20,113 nt of DNA from a virus. A program made the translations under genes and the position numbers. Location of the stretch: IMG/VR virus record IMGVR_UViG_3300021197_001785, positions 1-20,113 of that record, one strand, 5' to 3'. The notes below the pieces were generated by a model. That model was given only the letters and a program-made list of their open reading frames with translations, made no database searches and had not been told where the DNA came from. Every line of letters begins with the position of its first letter. Within the stretch, counting starts at the first letter, position 1. Positions 11,460 to 17,501 of the stretch are shown in pieces.

Positions 11460-12079
11460 TGGAACAAAGAACCCCAGAGTGGTTTGAAGTGAGGCGCGGT
11501 AAAGTTACCGCGTCCCATATGCGTGATGTCACATCCAAGGGGCGTGGCTCTCAACCATCAAAAACACGCGAAAGTTATATGACTAAACTTGCGGTTGAAC
11601 GCCTAACGGGTAACGTTGGTGACAATTTTACCTCGCAAGCAATGCAAGACGGCATAGACCGCGAACCAGATGCGATATCAAATTATGAATTTTACAAAAA
11701 TGTTGATGTTGATTTGATTGGTTTTGTGGATCACTTTAAAATTAAAATGTCTGGGGCTAGTCCAGATGGCTTAATTGGAGAGGAAGGCTTAATCGAAGTA
11801 AAATGCCCTAAAGCTACAACACACTTCGAATATCTTAAAAACAAAACAATCCCCTCTGAATATGTAAAACAAATGGATTGGCAACTTGCCTGCACAGGGC
11901 GTCAATGGTGCGACTTTGTATCCTTCCATCCAGACTTCCCTGAAGAGCTTCAGCTTCTAATTATTCGTCATAAAAGAGATGACCAAGCGATTAAAGAACT
12001 TGAGGAGGCGGTTCAGATATTTCTGGATGATTTAGATAAAACTGTTGCCGAATTAACCGACATGAGGACTGCCGCATAA
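11459..12079 (+). CDS. YqaJ-type (lambda exonuclease-like) alkaline exonuclease
   Basis: Digests 5' strands of double-stranded DNA ends to give single strands for Erf. The 206-aa protein starts with the family signature RTPEWFEVRRGKVTAS. A conserved Glu follows in DGIDREPDAI, the catalytic Asp is in ASPDGLI, and E-x-K is in IEVKCPK. The Q-rich helix and strand YVKQMDWQLACTGRQWCDF complete the PD-(D/E)xK fold. Its start overlaps the Erf stop. Confidence 0.93.
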   Translation: MEQRTPEWFEVRRGKVTASHMRDVTSKGRGSQPSKTRESYMTKLAVERLTGNVGDNFTSQAMQDGIDREPDAISNYEFYKNVDVDLIGFVDHFKIKMSGASPDGLIGEEGLIEVKCPKATTHFEYLKNKTIPSEYVKQMDWQLACTGRQWCDFVSFHPDFPEELQLLIIRHKRDDQAIKELEEAVQIFLDDLDKTVAELTDMRTAA

Positions 12080-12099
12080 ACGCAAATGAATTTTTGAAA

Positions 12100-12261
12100 A
12101 TGCTGTGTCTCATTATGGATATGTGCAAAAACGAAAAAGACTTAAAAGATTGGGCAAAAACAAACAGAAGTGAGTTTCAAAAAATACCGCCCAAGGAATT
12201 GGAATATTTTAGATTTTTATATAGCAAAAAACTGAAGGAGCTACGAGATGGAAAAATTTGA
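12100..12261 (+). CDS. Small conserved-looking early protein of unknown function
   Basis: A 53-codon frame filling the interval between the exonuclease and the SSB-like gene, which it overlaps by 14 bases. The product is charged and helical (KNEKDLKDWAKTNRSEFQ, then YFRFLYSKKLKELRDG). I have seen similar Trp-containing short helical proteins in phage recombination operons, but no name applies. The start is uncertain: ATG 12100, ATG 12115 or TTG 12094 are in frame and none has a strong SD. Confidence 0.5.
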   Translation: MLCLIMDMCKNEKDLKDWAKTNRSEFQKIPPKELEYFRFLYSKKLKELRDGKI

Positions 12262-12517
12262 ACACAAAGCTGGAAAAGGAAGTGTCTGGAAAAACGATGA
12301 CAAAGGGCCAGCTTTTCGAGGTAGTTTTAAAGTACATCGCGCAGTAAATGAGGGCGAGATTTTAGATATTGGTCTCTGGAATAATGAGACAAAATCAGGG
12401 AAAAAATATTACGGAATTACCATTCAAGACGAATGGATAAAACCAGATCAGCCAAAGGAAAGTGTGGAATCAGTTCAAGGGAATGGGCAAGACCTTGATG
12501 ACGAGATTCCATTTTAA
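12248..12517 (+). CDS. Small single-stranded-DNA-binding-like protein with SSB C-tail
   Basis: An 89-aa protein ending in DLDDEIPF, the acidic Phe-terminated tail by which SSB proteins recruit partners. The body is short and strand-rich with alternating aromatic and charged residues (GSFKVHRAVNEGEILDIGLW, then KYYGITIQDEWIKP), plausible for a compact OB-like domain, though shorter than bacterial SSB. Position after annealase and exonuclease supports a single-strand DNA role. GAAGGAG is about eight bases before the ATG. The tail identity is clear; the fold is inferred. Confidence 0.65.
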   Translation: MEKFEHKAGKGSVWKNDDKGPAFRGSFKVHRAVNEGEILDIGLWNNETKSGKKYYGITIQDEWIKPDQPKESVESVQGNGQDLDDEIPF

Positions 12518-12539
12518 TTAGGCGGTGGTTGAGCGTGCA

Positions 12540-12598
12540 ATAGGGTGCGTAAAAGACGTTGAGGGCCGCCATTCTTTCCTTCCCTCAACGTCACCTAT
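12540..12598 (+). ncRNA. Long hairpin in the leader of the HNH gene
   Basis: GACGTTGAGGG (12555-12565) pairs perfectly with CCCTCAACGTC (12582-12592) around a 16-base pyrimidine-rich loop. An outer helix pairs ATAGGGT (12540-12546, one bulged G) with ACCTAT (12593-12598), leaving GCGTAAAA unpaired on the 5' side. No T run follows, so it is not a simple terminator. It ends three bases before the SD GGGAG of the next gene, so a leader structure that affects translation or RNA processing is likely. Confidence 0.55.
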
Positions 12599-12611
12599 CT
12601 GGGAGATCGCT

Positions 12612-12989
12612 ATGAATATGATGATACCTAAATATGAATATGTGAGAGATAAAAAGTACAGAGAATGGATCAAGGAATTAAGGTGTAGTTTTTGCCTTAC
12701 AGAGTATTTACTAGACCCTCACCACGTAAAATTCTTAGGGGGGCAAGGTAAAGGGGGCAAGGGAAAACAGCCCTGTGACACGCGAATAACCCCTCTCTGT
12801 AGGCCACATCATACGCTTTTACATAACTGGCCTGCCGGGGAGGAATCCATCTGGGAGATTTGGAGCAGAGACCCCAAAAAGATAATGGAAACACTCTGGG
12901 AGATTTGGAATAAAGATTGGCCCAGATTACAAAAATTAGAAGTAGCAGAGAACTTTTTAAAGGAACAAGGTTTCAACAATGGAAAATAG
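12612..12989 (+). CDS. HNH-type nuclease (DUF968-like)
   Basis: A 125-aa protein with a zinc-bound HNH-type core: RCSFC pair, DPHHVKFLGGQGKGGKGK, CDTRITPLCRPHHTLLHN. It resembles the DUF968 proteins of lambdoid nin regions, thought to be nucleases acting in recombination. The C-terminal part repeats WEIW (SIWEIWSRD and TLWEIWNKD, from repeated TCTGGGAGATTTGGA). The start at 12612 is chosen because GGGAG lies six bases upstream; the frame also extends to a GTG at 12525, but that would translate through the long hairpin. It overlaps the next gene by 11 bases. Confidence 0.75.
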   Translation: MNMMIPKYEYVRDKKYREWIKELRCSFCLTEYLLDPHHVKFLGGQGKGGKGKQPCDTRITPLCRPHHTLLHNWPAGEESIWEIWSRDPKKIMETLWEIWNKDWPRLQKLEVAENFLKEQGFNNGK

Positions 12990-13293
12990 TACAATCGCAA
13001 AAAGATTTGAAGCGGCTGCCGAAGAATTTGCGGAAGCTCAAAACAAAAGCCTCCGAGCTAAAAATGAATTAAAAGCAATAACCTCAGTTATTTTTTTAAA
13101 GATGGCTGGCACGGTTAAAGAGCGAGAATGTCAAGTTGACATCGATGAAATTGTTGTTGCCAAAGAACTTGGATATGTAAACGCCCAGTGTGAGGAAAAT
13201 CTAGCCAAAGCAAAAAAAGAATCGATGTCAATTTTATTTGAGGAATGGCGCACTGCTAGGTCAGATCGAAGGGCTGAGATGAATTTAAGATGA
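12979..13293 (+). CDS. Helical protein of unknown function
   Basis: A 104-aa, Ala/Glu/Lys-rich, probably coiled-coil protein (AKRFEAAAEEFAEAQNKSLR at the N-terminus, KKESMSILFEEWRTARSDRR at the C-terminus). It starts at an ATG inside the end of the HNH gene, with AAGG further upstream, and ends in an ATGA overlap with the next gene. No family recognised; nothing suggests an enzyme. Confidence 0.75.
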   Translation: MENSTIAKRFEAAAEEFAEAQNKSLRAKNELKAITSVIFLKMAGTVKERECQVDIDEIVVAKELGYVNAQCEENLAKAKKESMSILFEEWRTARSDRRAEMNLR

Positions 13294-13751
13294 TTGCTAA
13301 ATTAAAATTGAAAACCTTACCTCTGACATTGAAAGAAGCAAATTTTTTTGTTTCGCAACACCACAGACATCATAAACCAGTTGTCGGGCATAAATTTAGT
13401 CTAGGAGCTTGTTTAGGTGAAAAAATAGTTGGCGTTTCTATTGTTGGAAGACCAGTCTCACGGCATCGTGACAATGGTTTAACTTTAGAGGTAACTCGTC
13501 TATGTACCGATGGGACGAGAAATGCTTGTTCTTTTCTTTATGGTGCGAGTGCTAAAGCGGCTTTTGCCCTTGGTTATAAAAAAATTGGCACATACATATT
13601 AAAAACAGAAAAAGGGGGAAGTTTAAAAGCCTCTGGTTGGAAAAAAATATCTGAAACAACAGGGAAGTCTTGGTCAGTGAAATCTAGACCAAGGGTAGAT
13701 ACTCATCCGTTGGAACCACGTTTTTTGTTTGAAAAAGATAAAACAATATGA
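13290..13751 (+). CDS. XF1762-family protein (GNAT-like fold)
   Basis: A 153-aa protein of the phage/prophage family named after Xylella XF1762. The hallmark pieces are present: HHRHHKPVVGHKFSLGA, VSIVGRPVSRHRDNG, LEVTRLCTDGTRNACSFLYG and a C-terminal SRPRVDTHPLEPRFLFE. The strand and helix order with a G-x-x-x-A stretch (ALGYKKIGTY) is compatible with an N-acetyltransferase-like fold. The substrate is not known to me. It overlaps neighbours by four bases on each side (ATGA), within the recombination operon. Confidence 0.85.
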   Translation: MIAKLKLKTLPLTLKEANFFVSQHHRHHKPVVGHKFSLGACLGEKIVGVSIVGRPVSRHRDNGLTLEVTRLCTDGTRNACSFLYGASAKAAFALGYKKIGTYILKTEKGGSLKASGWKKISETTGKSWSVKSRPRVDTHPLEPRFLFEKDKTI

Positions 13752-13978
13752 CCGACAACGTAAACCACCCCCCACACTATACCAATGGCGAGATTGAGTG
13801 CCTGGATGCCATTAAATCGGCTCTGGGGGCTGATGGGTTTAATGCTTACTTAAAGGGACAAGTCATTAAGTATCTGTGGAGAATGGATCATAAAGGCAAG
13901 CAAAAGGAAGACGCTGAAAAATCACAGTTTTACAATAATAAATTAGTGGAGCAATTAAATGAAACTTTACGCAGTTAG
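13748..13978 (+). CDS. DUF3310-family phage protein
   Basis: A 76-aa protein with the DUF3310 signature: NHPPHYTNGEIECLDAI at the N-terminus, FNAYLKGQVIKYLWR in the middle and a C-terminal helix KSQFYNNKLVEQL. Members are common in phages and sometimes annotated as nucleotide kinase, without strong proof. The ATGA overlap with the previous gene indicates coupling. Confidence 0.88.
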   Translation: MTDNVNHPPHYTNGEIECLDAIKSALGADGFNAYLKGQVIKYLWRMDHKGKQKEDAEKSQFYNNKLVEQLNETLRS

Positions 13979-14258
13979 ACTAGCAGACATAAAAGAGGCA
14001 GTTGGATTTGTTTGCGCTAAAAATGACGCAGATTTATTTTCGCTTGTTGATGAAATTATAGACCCCAATTTGTGTGAATATAAAATTATTGAATTTGGCG
14101 GTGGGATGTTTTTCTCAGGGAAGGCAAAAACTTTTCCAATCGATTTAGCTGATGAAGATAGTGTTATGGGAAATCTAGATTTATTGAGTGAAAATATAAC
14201 AAATGATTGCTCAGAAAATGACGGGTGGGATAAGCCACCATTATCTTGGAATGTCTGA
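13959..14258 (+). CDS. Hypothetical acidic protein
   Basis: A 99-aa acidic protein, strand-rich at first (MKLYAVRLADIKEAVGFVCA) and ending in a Trp- and Pro-containing tail (DGWDKPPLSWNV). It starts within the DUF3310 gene behind a GGAG at seven bases. It is probably a small alpha/beta protein; no family or function recognised. A gap of about 30 bases follows before the excisionase-like gene. Confidence 0.75.
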   Translation: MKLYAVRLADIKEAVGFVCAKNDADLFSLVDEIIDPNLCEYKIIEFGGGMFFSGKAKTFPIDLADEDSVMGNLDLLSENITNDCSENDGWDKPPLSWNV

Positions 14259-14289
14259 AATTTGACTGTAAAATGAAATGGGATTAATA

Positions 14290-14487
14290 ATGAAACGAGG
14301 ATTGAATAAAGAAGAGGCGGCAACTTACGTTGGGATCAGCAAAACCAAGTTTGATGATTTAGTTTCCGACAAGCGTATGCCTCCACCTAGATTAGCTGAT
14401 ACGAAAACAATCTGGGATATTCGTGAGCTAGACGATTTTTTTGAACGTTTGCCAGTTAAAGGTGAAAAACAAAAACTTTGGTATTAA
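14290..14487 (+). CDS. Excisionase-like small helix-turn-helix protein
   Basis: A 65-aa winged-helix DNA-binding protein of AlpA/MerR-type excisionase form: LNKEEAATYVGISKTKFDDL as the helix-turn-helix, then RMPPPRLADTKTIWDIREL as wing and helix. Directly upstream of the integrase gene (stop 14487, integrase ATG 14489), it probably directs excision by binding attP arms, perhaps the AACCCGTATT repeats at 15771-15795. The start at 14290 has GGGA about seven bases upstream; an in-frame ATG at 14278 lacks one. Confidence 0.8.
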   Translation: MKRGLNKEEAATYVGISKTKFDDLVSDKRMPPPRLADTKTIWDIRELDDFFERLPVKGEKQKLWY

Positions 14488-14488
14488 A

Positions 14489-15628
14489 ATGGATGCTAAA
14501 TTAAAATATCTTAATTTTATAAAGATAGATAATTACAAATATGTTTATGTTCGAAGATATAGAAGAAATTGTAAAGCTATCAAAATAAATGCTCCCATAG
14601 GTTCGACCGATTTTCTCATTGAATATTCTGCCGCAATAGCAAAACAAGAACGAATAGCTAACGTACAAAAAGCACCAAAAGACTCCCACGATACGCTTAA
14701 TTGGTTGTATGATAAATATGTGAAAAGTCCAGAATGGAAAGAATACGCTCCCAAAACACAAGAAACAAAAAAAGGGCGAAAGAAATATATTTTATCAGCA
14801 AAGCCCAGAGGCCAGACATTAGAATTTGGAGAGCAAGATTATACTTTGCTTGGAAGAACGCAAATGTATCAGTTAAGAGCCTACGCATTTGAAGTAAATG
14901 CAAGTGATACAAAAGATGGGGAATCGGGAAAAGCGAACAACTGGATGAAAGATTTAAGCGCATTGTTTAAATGGGCTATTCGCAGTGGAATTGCCCCTGA
15001 TCATTTTTCAAATCCTTGTACTGGGTTAGGTAAACTTAAAGAAGGTTCTGGTTACCACACTTGGACTGAGCAAGAATTAAAACAATTTGAAGATTATTGG
15101 CCCCTAGGAACAATGCCTCGATTAGCATATGAAATTTTATATAATACAGGGGCTAGAGTATCTGATGCATACCTTTTAGGTAAAATGCATGAGAAGAGTA
15201 ATATTTTAACTTGGAAACCGTTTAAAGGAAAAGACGAATATAAGAATGATGAGGAAGAAGATGAGGCACTTGAAGTCTCTATTCCAATTAGACCCGAACT
15301 ACGCAAAGGCATAGATGCAACTCCTAGCGGAAATCTTGTCTATTGTGCAAATTCGCATGGCACACCATTTCAAAGCGCAAAAGGTTTCTCGCAGTGGTTT
15401 GTTGAAAAAAAGAATAAAGCTGGTTTGCCAAAGAAGTGCGTACCACATGGTTTAAGGAAATGCGCCGCAAAAAGATTAGCTGAAGCTGGCGTTGGAGAAT
15501 ATATGCTAATGTCTATTATGGGATGGACAAATCCGACACAAGCCAAAAAATATATTGAAAAAGCCAGCCGTGCTAAAATGGCTAAATTAGGTATGGATAT
15601 GTTATCTGGAGAACAGAATAAAGACTAA
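14489..15628 (+). CDS. int: Phage integrase, tyrosine recombinase
   Basis: Inserts the phage into, and with excisionase removes it from, the host chromosome. The 379-aa protein has a basic N-terminal region suited to arm-type DNA, a core-binding domain (about 75-190) and a catalytic domain. The catalytic residues are Arg223 in GARVSDA, His320-x-x-Arg323 in HGLRK, Trp in IMGWTNPTQ in place of the second His, and nucleophile Tyr355 in KKYIEKA. The ATG at 14489 follows the upstream stop by one base; a frame extension to 14441 would lie inside the excisionase-like gene. The stop lies next to attP, the standard order. Confidence 0.95.
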   Translation: MDAKLKYLNFIKIDNYKYVYVRRYRRNCKAIKINAPIGSTDFLIEYSAAIAKQERIANVQKAPKDSHDTLNWLYDKYVKSPEWKEYAPKTQETKKGRKKYILSAKPRGQTLEFGEQDYTLLGRTQMYQLRAYAFEVNASDTKDGESGKANNWMKDLSALFKWAIRSGIAPDHFSNPCTGLGKLKEGSGYHTWTEQELKQFEDYWPLGTMPRLAYEILYNTGARVSDAYLLGKMHEKSNILTWKPFKGKDEYKNDEEEDEALEVSIPIRPELRKGIDATPSGNLVYCANSHGTPFQSAKGFSQWFVEKKNKAGLPKKCVPHGLRKCAAKRLAEAGVGEYMLMSIMGWTNPTQAKKYIEKASRAKMAKLGMDMLSGEQNKD

Positions 15629-15679
15629 AAGTGACAAACTTTATTTTAGAAAGTGACAAACTTTAATTTTATTCAATAA

Positions 15680-15692
15680 AATCAATACGTTA
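15680..15692 (+). promoter_or_regulatory. IHF-consensus site, left of core
   Basis: AATCAATACGTTA matches WATCAANNNNTTR at every defined position, within a 12-base word AATAAAATCAAT that recurs on the other side of the core. Confidence 0.65.
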
Positions 15693-15701
15693 TAAGGTAG
15701 G

Positions 15702-15720
15702 TGGTGACCCCTACGGGATT
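15702..15720 (-). other. attP core identical in form to a tRNA 3' end
   Basis: On the minus strand it reads AATCCCGTAGGGGTCACCA: the 3' side of a T-loop and T-stem, the acceptor 3' strand, discriminator and CCA. The match to tRNA form stops after the T-loop, where phage sequence begins. Strand exchange would rebuild the host tRNA 3' end. The tRNA species cannot be told from this piece. Confidence 0.75.
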
Positions 15721-15735
15721 ACGCAAATCTAATAA

Positions 15736-15748
15736 AATCAATGACTTA
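15736..15748 (+). promoter_or_regulatory. IHF-consensus site, right of core
   Basis: AATCAATGACTTA matches WATCAANNNNTTR at every defined position and lies 15 bases right of the core, about as far as the left site lies on its side. Confidence 0.65.
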
Positions 15749-15770
15749 GATAAAAGTTTGTCACTTTTAG

Positions 15771-15795
15771 AACCCGTATTAACCCGTATTAACCC
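15771..15795 (+). repeat. Tandem 10-base repeats in the right attP arm
   Basis: AACCCGTATT is repeated twice, followed by AACCC. The 10-base period puts the copies on one DNA face, fitting cooperative binding by a small protein such as the excisionase. Confidence 0.7.
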
Positions 15796-15850
15796 AGTAA
15801 AATGACAAACACTATTTCGGTTTATACTTAGAAATTTTGCATACCCTATT

Positions 15851-15877
15851 TCGGTGACCCCTATAACATTCGAACCC
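15851..15877 (-). other. Second, degenerate tRNA-3'-end-like sequence
   Basis: GGTGACCCCTA (15853-15863), the first 11 bases shared with the attP core, is followed after four different bases by ATTCGAACCC, the T-loop complement. This keeps the spacing of a real tRNA end, but the T-stem no longer pairs and no other tRNA parts lie to the right. It is probably a relic or a secondary site. Confidence 0.5.
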
Positions 15878-15880
15878 ATA

Positions 15881-16022
15881 ATTAATTTTATAAAAATGTA
15901 TATTAGAGCTTTACACCATTACCTGTTAATGGTACGCTAGGGCAACGCAACCAAAAAGTTTGGAGATGAAACAAAAGTTGATTTTATTGAATTATTGAAC
16001 AGAGCATAAAGGGGTAAAGCTA
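15881..16022 (+). promoter_or_regulatory. Leader and possible promoter of the small-gene operon
   Basis: TTTACA (15910-15915), a 17-base spacer and a poor TACGCT (15933-15938) make a weak promoter. The spacer is almost entirely the palindrome ACCATTA-CCTGT-TAATGGT (15915-15933), which could be an operator, as in the 10291 promoter. The remainder is AT-rich leader up to the SD AGGGG before 16023. Confidence 0.4.
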
Positions 16023-16199
16023 ATGGGAAAAATTGTTAAAGTAAAAATCTCTCACACTTTGGAAATTGATACTGAAAGTTGGGAAAATGAGTATGGGAAT
16101 AAATTTGATAGGTCAGATGCAGAGTGTATAAAGCTCAATTCTTGTGATTATATCAATCAACATTTCGAAAATTTAGGTGTTTTGAAGGAGCAAGGATAA
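16023..16199 (+). CDS. Small protein of unknown function, first gene of attP-adjacent operon
   Basis: A 58-aa product starting MGKIVKVKISHTLEIDTESW, with two likely strands followed by an acidic helix. AAAGGGG lies eight bases before ATG. Its stop overlaps the next start as TAATG, and the C-terminal KEQG is encoded by the AAGGAGCAAGGA that also serves as SD of the next gene. Short, coupled genes beside attP are often expressed from the prophage, but no function can be assigned. Confidence 0.65.
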   Translation: MGKIVKVKISHTLEIDTESWENEYGNKFDRSDAECIKLNSCDYINQHFENLGVLKEQG

Positions 16200-16444
16200 T
16201 GGAAAATGGTTTTATTATTAGTGTAACTATTTTATGGGGCGAGTCATCTGACATAGATTGTGACTATCCAAGAGATGAACCAGTAACATATAAATTCGAA
16301 AATAATGCAGAAAAGCAAGCATTCCTGTTAGGTGTGAACGAGGCTCGTGGGTGTTTAAGTTGGCGAACAATCGGGGAAAGCAATAGCGACTATCAAACAA
16401 TGGACGAGTACAGAATTGCAATTTCGAAAAAGGAGCAAGGATAG
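16199..16444 (+). CDS. Small acidic protein of unknown function
   Basis: An 81-aa acidic protein with strand-like N-terminus (FIISVTILWGESSDIDCDY) and a FLLGVNEARGCLSW segment. The start in TAATG is served by AAGGAGCAAGGA in the upstream gene, and its own end repeats that arrangement for the next gene, also encoding KEQG. No family is recognised. Confidence 0.7.
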   Translation: MENGFIISVTILWGESSDIDCDYPRDEPVTYKFENNAEKQAFLLGVNEARGCLSWRTIGESNSDYQTMDEYRIAISKKEQG

Positions 16445-16617
16445 TGGCAGACAAAGAGCATTTAGCTGAGTTAAATCGTATTCGGGTTCTGAGGCATTAT
16501 GAAAATAAGAAAGAGCAAGGCTTCTCAAAATTTACAGTTTTTTGTCACGTTGATGACAGGCCAGAAATTTTAGATTTTGCTAAGAAATTGAGAAATAAAA
16601 GAGAGGGCAAAGATTAG
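16444..16617 (+). CDS. Small basic protein of unknown function (GTG start)
   Basis: A 57-aa basic protein (start of product ADKEHLAELNRIRVLRHYEN) initiated by GTG in a TAGTG overlap with the previous stop, behind AAGGAGCAAGGA. The repeat of the same SD arrangement between all three genes supports it. The end overlaps by four bases the stop of the opposite-strand gene at 16614, so the operons are convergent with no room for a separate terminator. Confidence 0.6.
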   Translation: MADKEHLAELNRIRVLRHYENKKEQGFSKFTVFCHVDDRPEILDFAKKLRNKREGKD

Positions 16618-17330
16618 TCTCTTATATACCCCTCTCGTATCTCTGAGAGTATCCCTGATGCACTGTAATCACCTTCTGGGTCATCGTTCCCCACAAAGGT
16701 GCCAAATCGCTTCTCAGATACGTTAAAAACGGGGTAAAGAAACTCTCCTATATCCATATCGTACATTGCGTCATTGCCTGACCTCAAATGTACTTCGATA
16801 ATATGCTCACCTCGCCACTCAACATTTAAATCGTCTACATCATTTGGGAACCAGTGTGGCAAATATTGGCACTCTTTTGGAACTTCAATTCTCTCCCAAC
16901 TCTCAAATAGCCTTAAATTTCTATCGTTAACCTTACCTCGCATTGCGTGTATTGGCTCCCACGGATATGCGGAAGTATTACCGATAGCGTTAGTCGTCTT
17001 TTTATAATCAACCGAAACATGATCGCCTTTGAAATACTCGCACCAAAAATGGCTAGGGCTTAAATAAGCATGATCTCTGATTGCTTGGGAATCTTTTTCT
17101 GGGTCTAGCGAAATTACTTTTGCATCAATGCCCATCCCATAAAGATTATAAATTGGTCTGATGATGTACTTGCCCTTTTTAGAAATTGGAACACAAGCTG
17201 GGCCAGCGTCATATCCTAGAGTTAAGGCAAGTTCTAATTTATTAAAAATCCAACTGTTTTGGGGATATGCCTCCCAAGCGTCAACGTCATCCATTAGTGG
17301 CCTCGGAAATGAATTGTGTGCGTCCACCAT
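16614..17330 (-). CDS. Conserved-looking phage protein, perhaps ATP-grasp-like
   Basis: A 238-aa soluble, aromatic-rich protein. Segments GKYIIRPIYNLYGMGIDAKV and HFWCEYFKGDHVSVDYK remind me of the central strands of ATP-grasp ligases (a basic residue in the P-loop-like turn and an acid-rich strand), and of unnamed proteins in marine phages. The C-terminus is acidic (VGNDDPEGDYSASG). No lysis or virion motif is seen, although it follows the lysis genes on the same strand. No SD is evident before ATG 17330. The fold suggestion is weak. Confidence 0.75.
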   Translation of the reverse strand: MVDAHNSFPRPLMDDVDAWEAYPQNSWIFNKLELALTLGYDAGPACVPISKKGKYIIRPIYNLYGMGIDAKVISLDPEKDSQAIRDHAYLSPSHFWCEYFKGDHVSVDYKKTTNAIGNTSAYPWEPIHAMRGKVNDRNLRLFESWERIEVPKECQYLPHWFPNDVDDLNVEWRGEHIIEVHLRSGNDAMYDMDIGEFLYPVFNVSEKRFGTFVGNDDPEGDYSASGILSEIREGYIRD

Positions 17331-17366
17331 GATTTTATGAAAAATCTCTCGCGTGCTAAAAATCTT

Positions 17367-17501
17367 CTAATTATCCTCTTCAACTTTTTCACCTTGGCAA
17401 CACTCTTCGATATTACATTTACATTCTGTGCATTGTTCGTGTCCGTGAACAAACACCCTACCCTCTCCCCGACATCGAGGACATTTCTCGCCTTTTTCCA
17501 T
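17367..17501 (-). CDS. Mini zinc-binding protein
   Basis: A 44-aa, Cys-rich protein: CPRCRGEGRVFVHGHEQC, then CKC and CC, with eight Cys and two His in all, enough for one or two zinc sites. The start at 17501 is firm, with AAAGGAGG five bases upstream and TAATG overlap with the endolysin stop; a longer frame to 17594 lies inside the endolysin gene. It shares CPxCRGEG with the early protein at 8226-8420. Function unknown. Confidence 0.7.
   Translation of the reverse strand: MEKGEKCPRCRGEGRVFVHGHEQCTECKCNIEECCQGEKVEEDN

Larger units (their letters stand above)
15627..15810. other. attP: phage attachment site with core, IHF sites and arm repeats
   Basis: The core TGGTGACCCCTACGGGATT (15702-15720) reads on the minus strand as the 3' end of a tRNA gene including CCA. 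It is flanked by exact matches to the IHF consensus WATCAANNNNTTR at 15680-15692 and 15736-15748. Arm-type repeats of AAAAGTGACAAACTTT lie at 15627-15643 and 15650-15665 (direct), 15751-15770 (inverted) and, partial, 15798-15810. AACCCGTATT is repeated at 15771-15795. The order is arm, IHF, core, IHF, arm, as in lambda attP. Confidence 0.85.

Noticed and set aside
12525-12611. Extension of the HNH frame to a GTG at 12525
   Set aside because: It would translate through the long hairpin and has no good SD; ATG 12612 has GGGAG at proper spacing.
12841-12930. Repeated TCTGGGAGATTTGGA as a regulatory repeat
   Set aside because: Both copies are in frame and encode WEIW units of the HNH protein, so internal protein duplication is enough to explain them.
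14441-14488. Longer integrase start
   Set aside because: It lies inside the excisionase-like gene without an SD; ATG 14489 directly follows that stop.
15666-15682. AT-only hairpin after the integrase as a terminator
   Set aside because: ATTTTATT-C-AATAAAAT has no GC pairs and no T tract after it; it is more likely AT-rich attP context.
15771-15795. CRISPR-like repeat
   Set aside because: The AACCCGTATT copies are directly adjacent with no spacers and belong to the attP arm.
15853-15935. tRNA gene on the minus strand
   Set aside because: Only the T-loop and acceptor-like end are present; the T-stem does not pair and no D or anticodon arm fits to the right.
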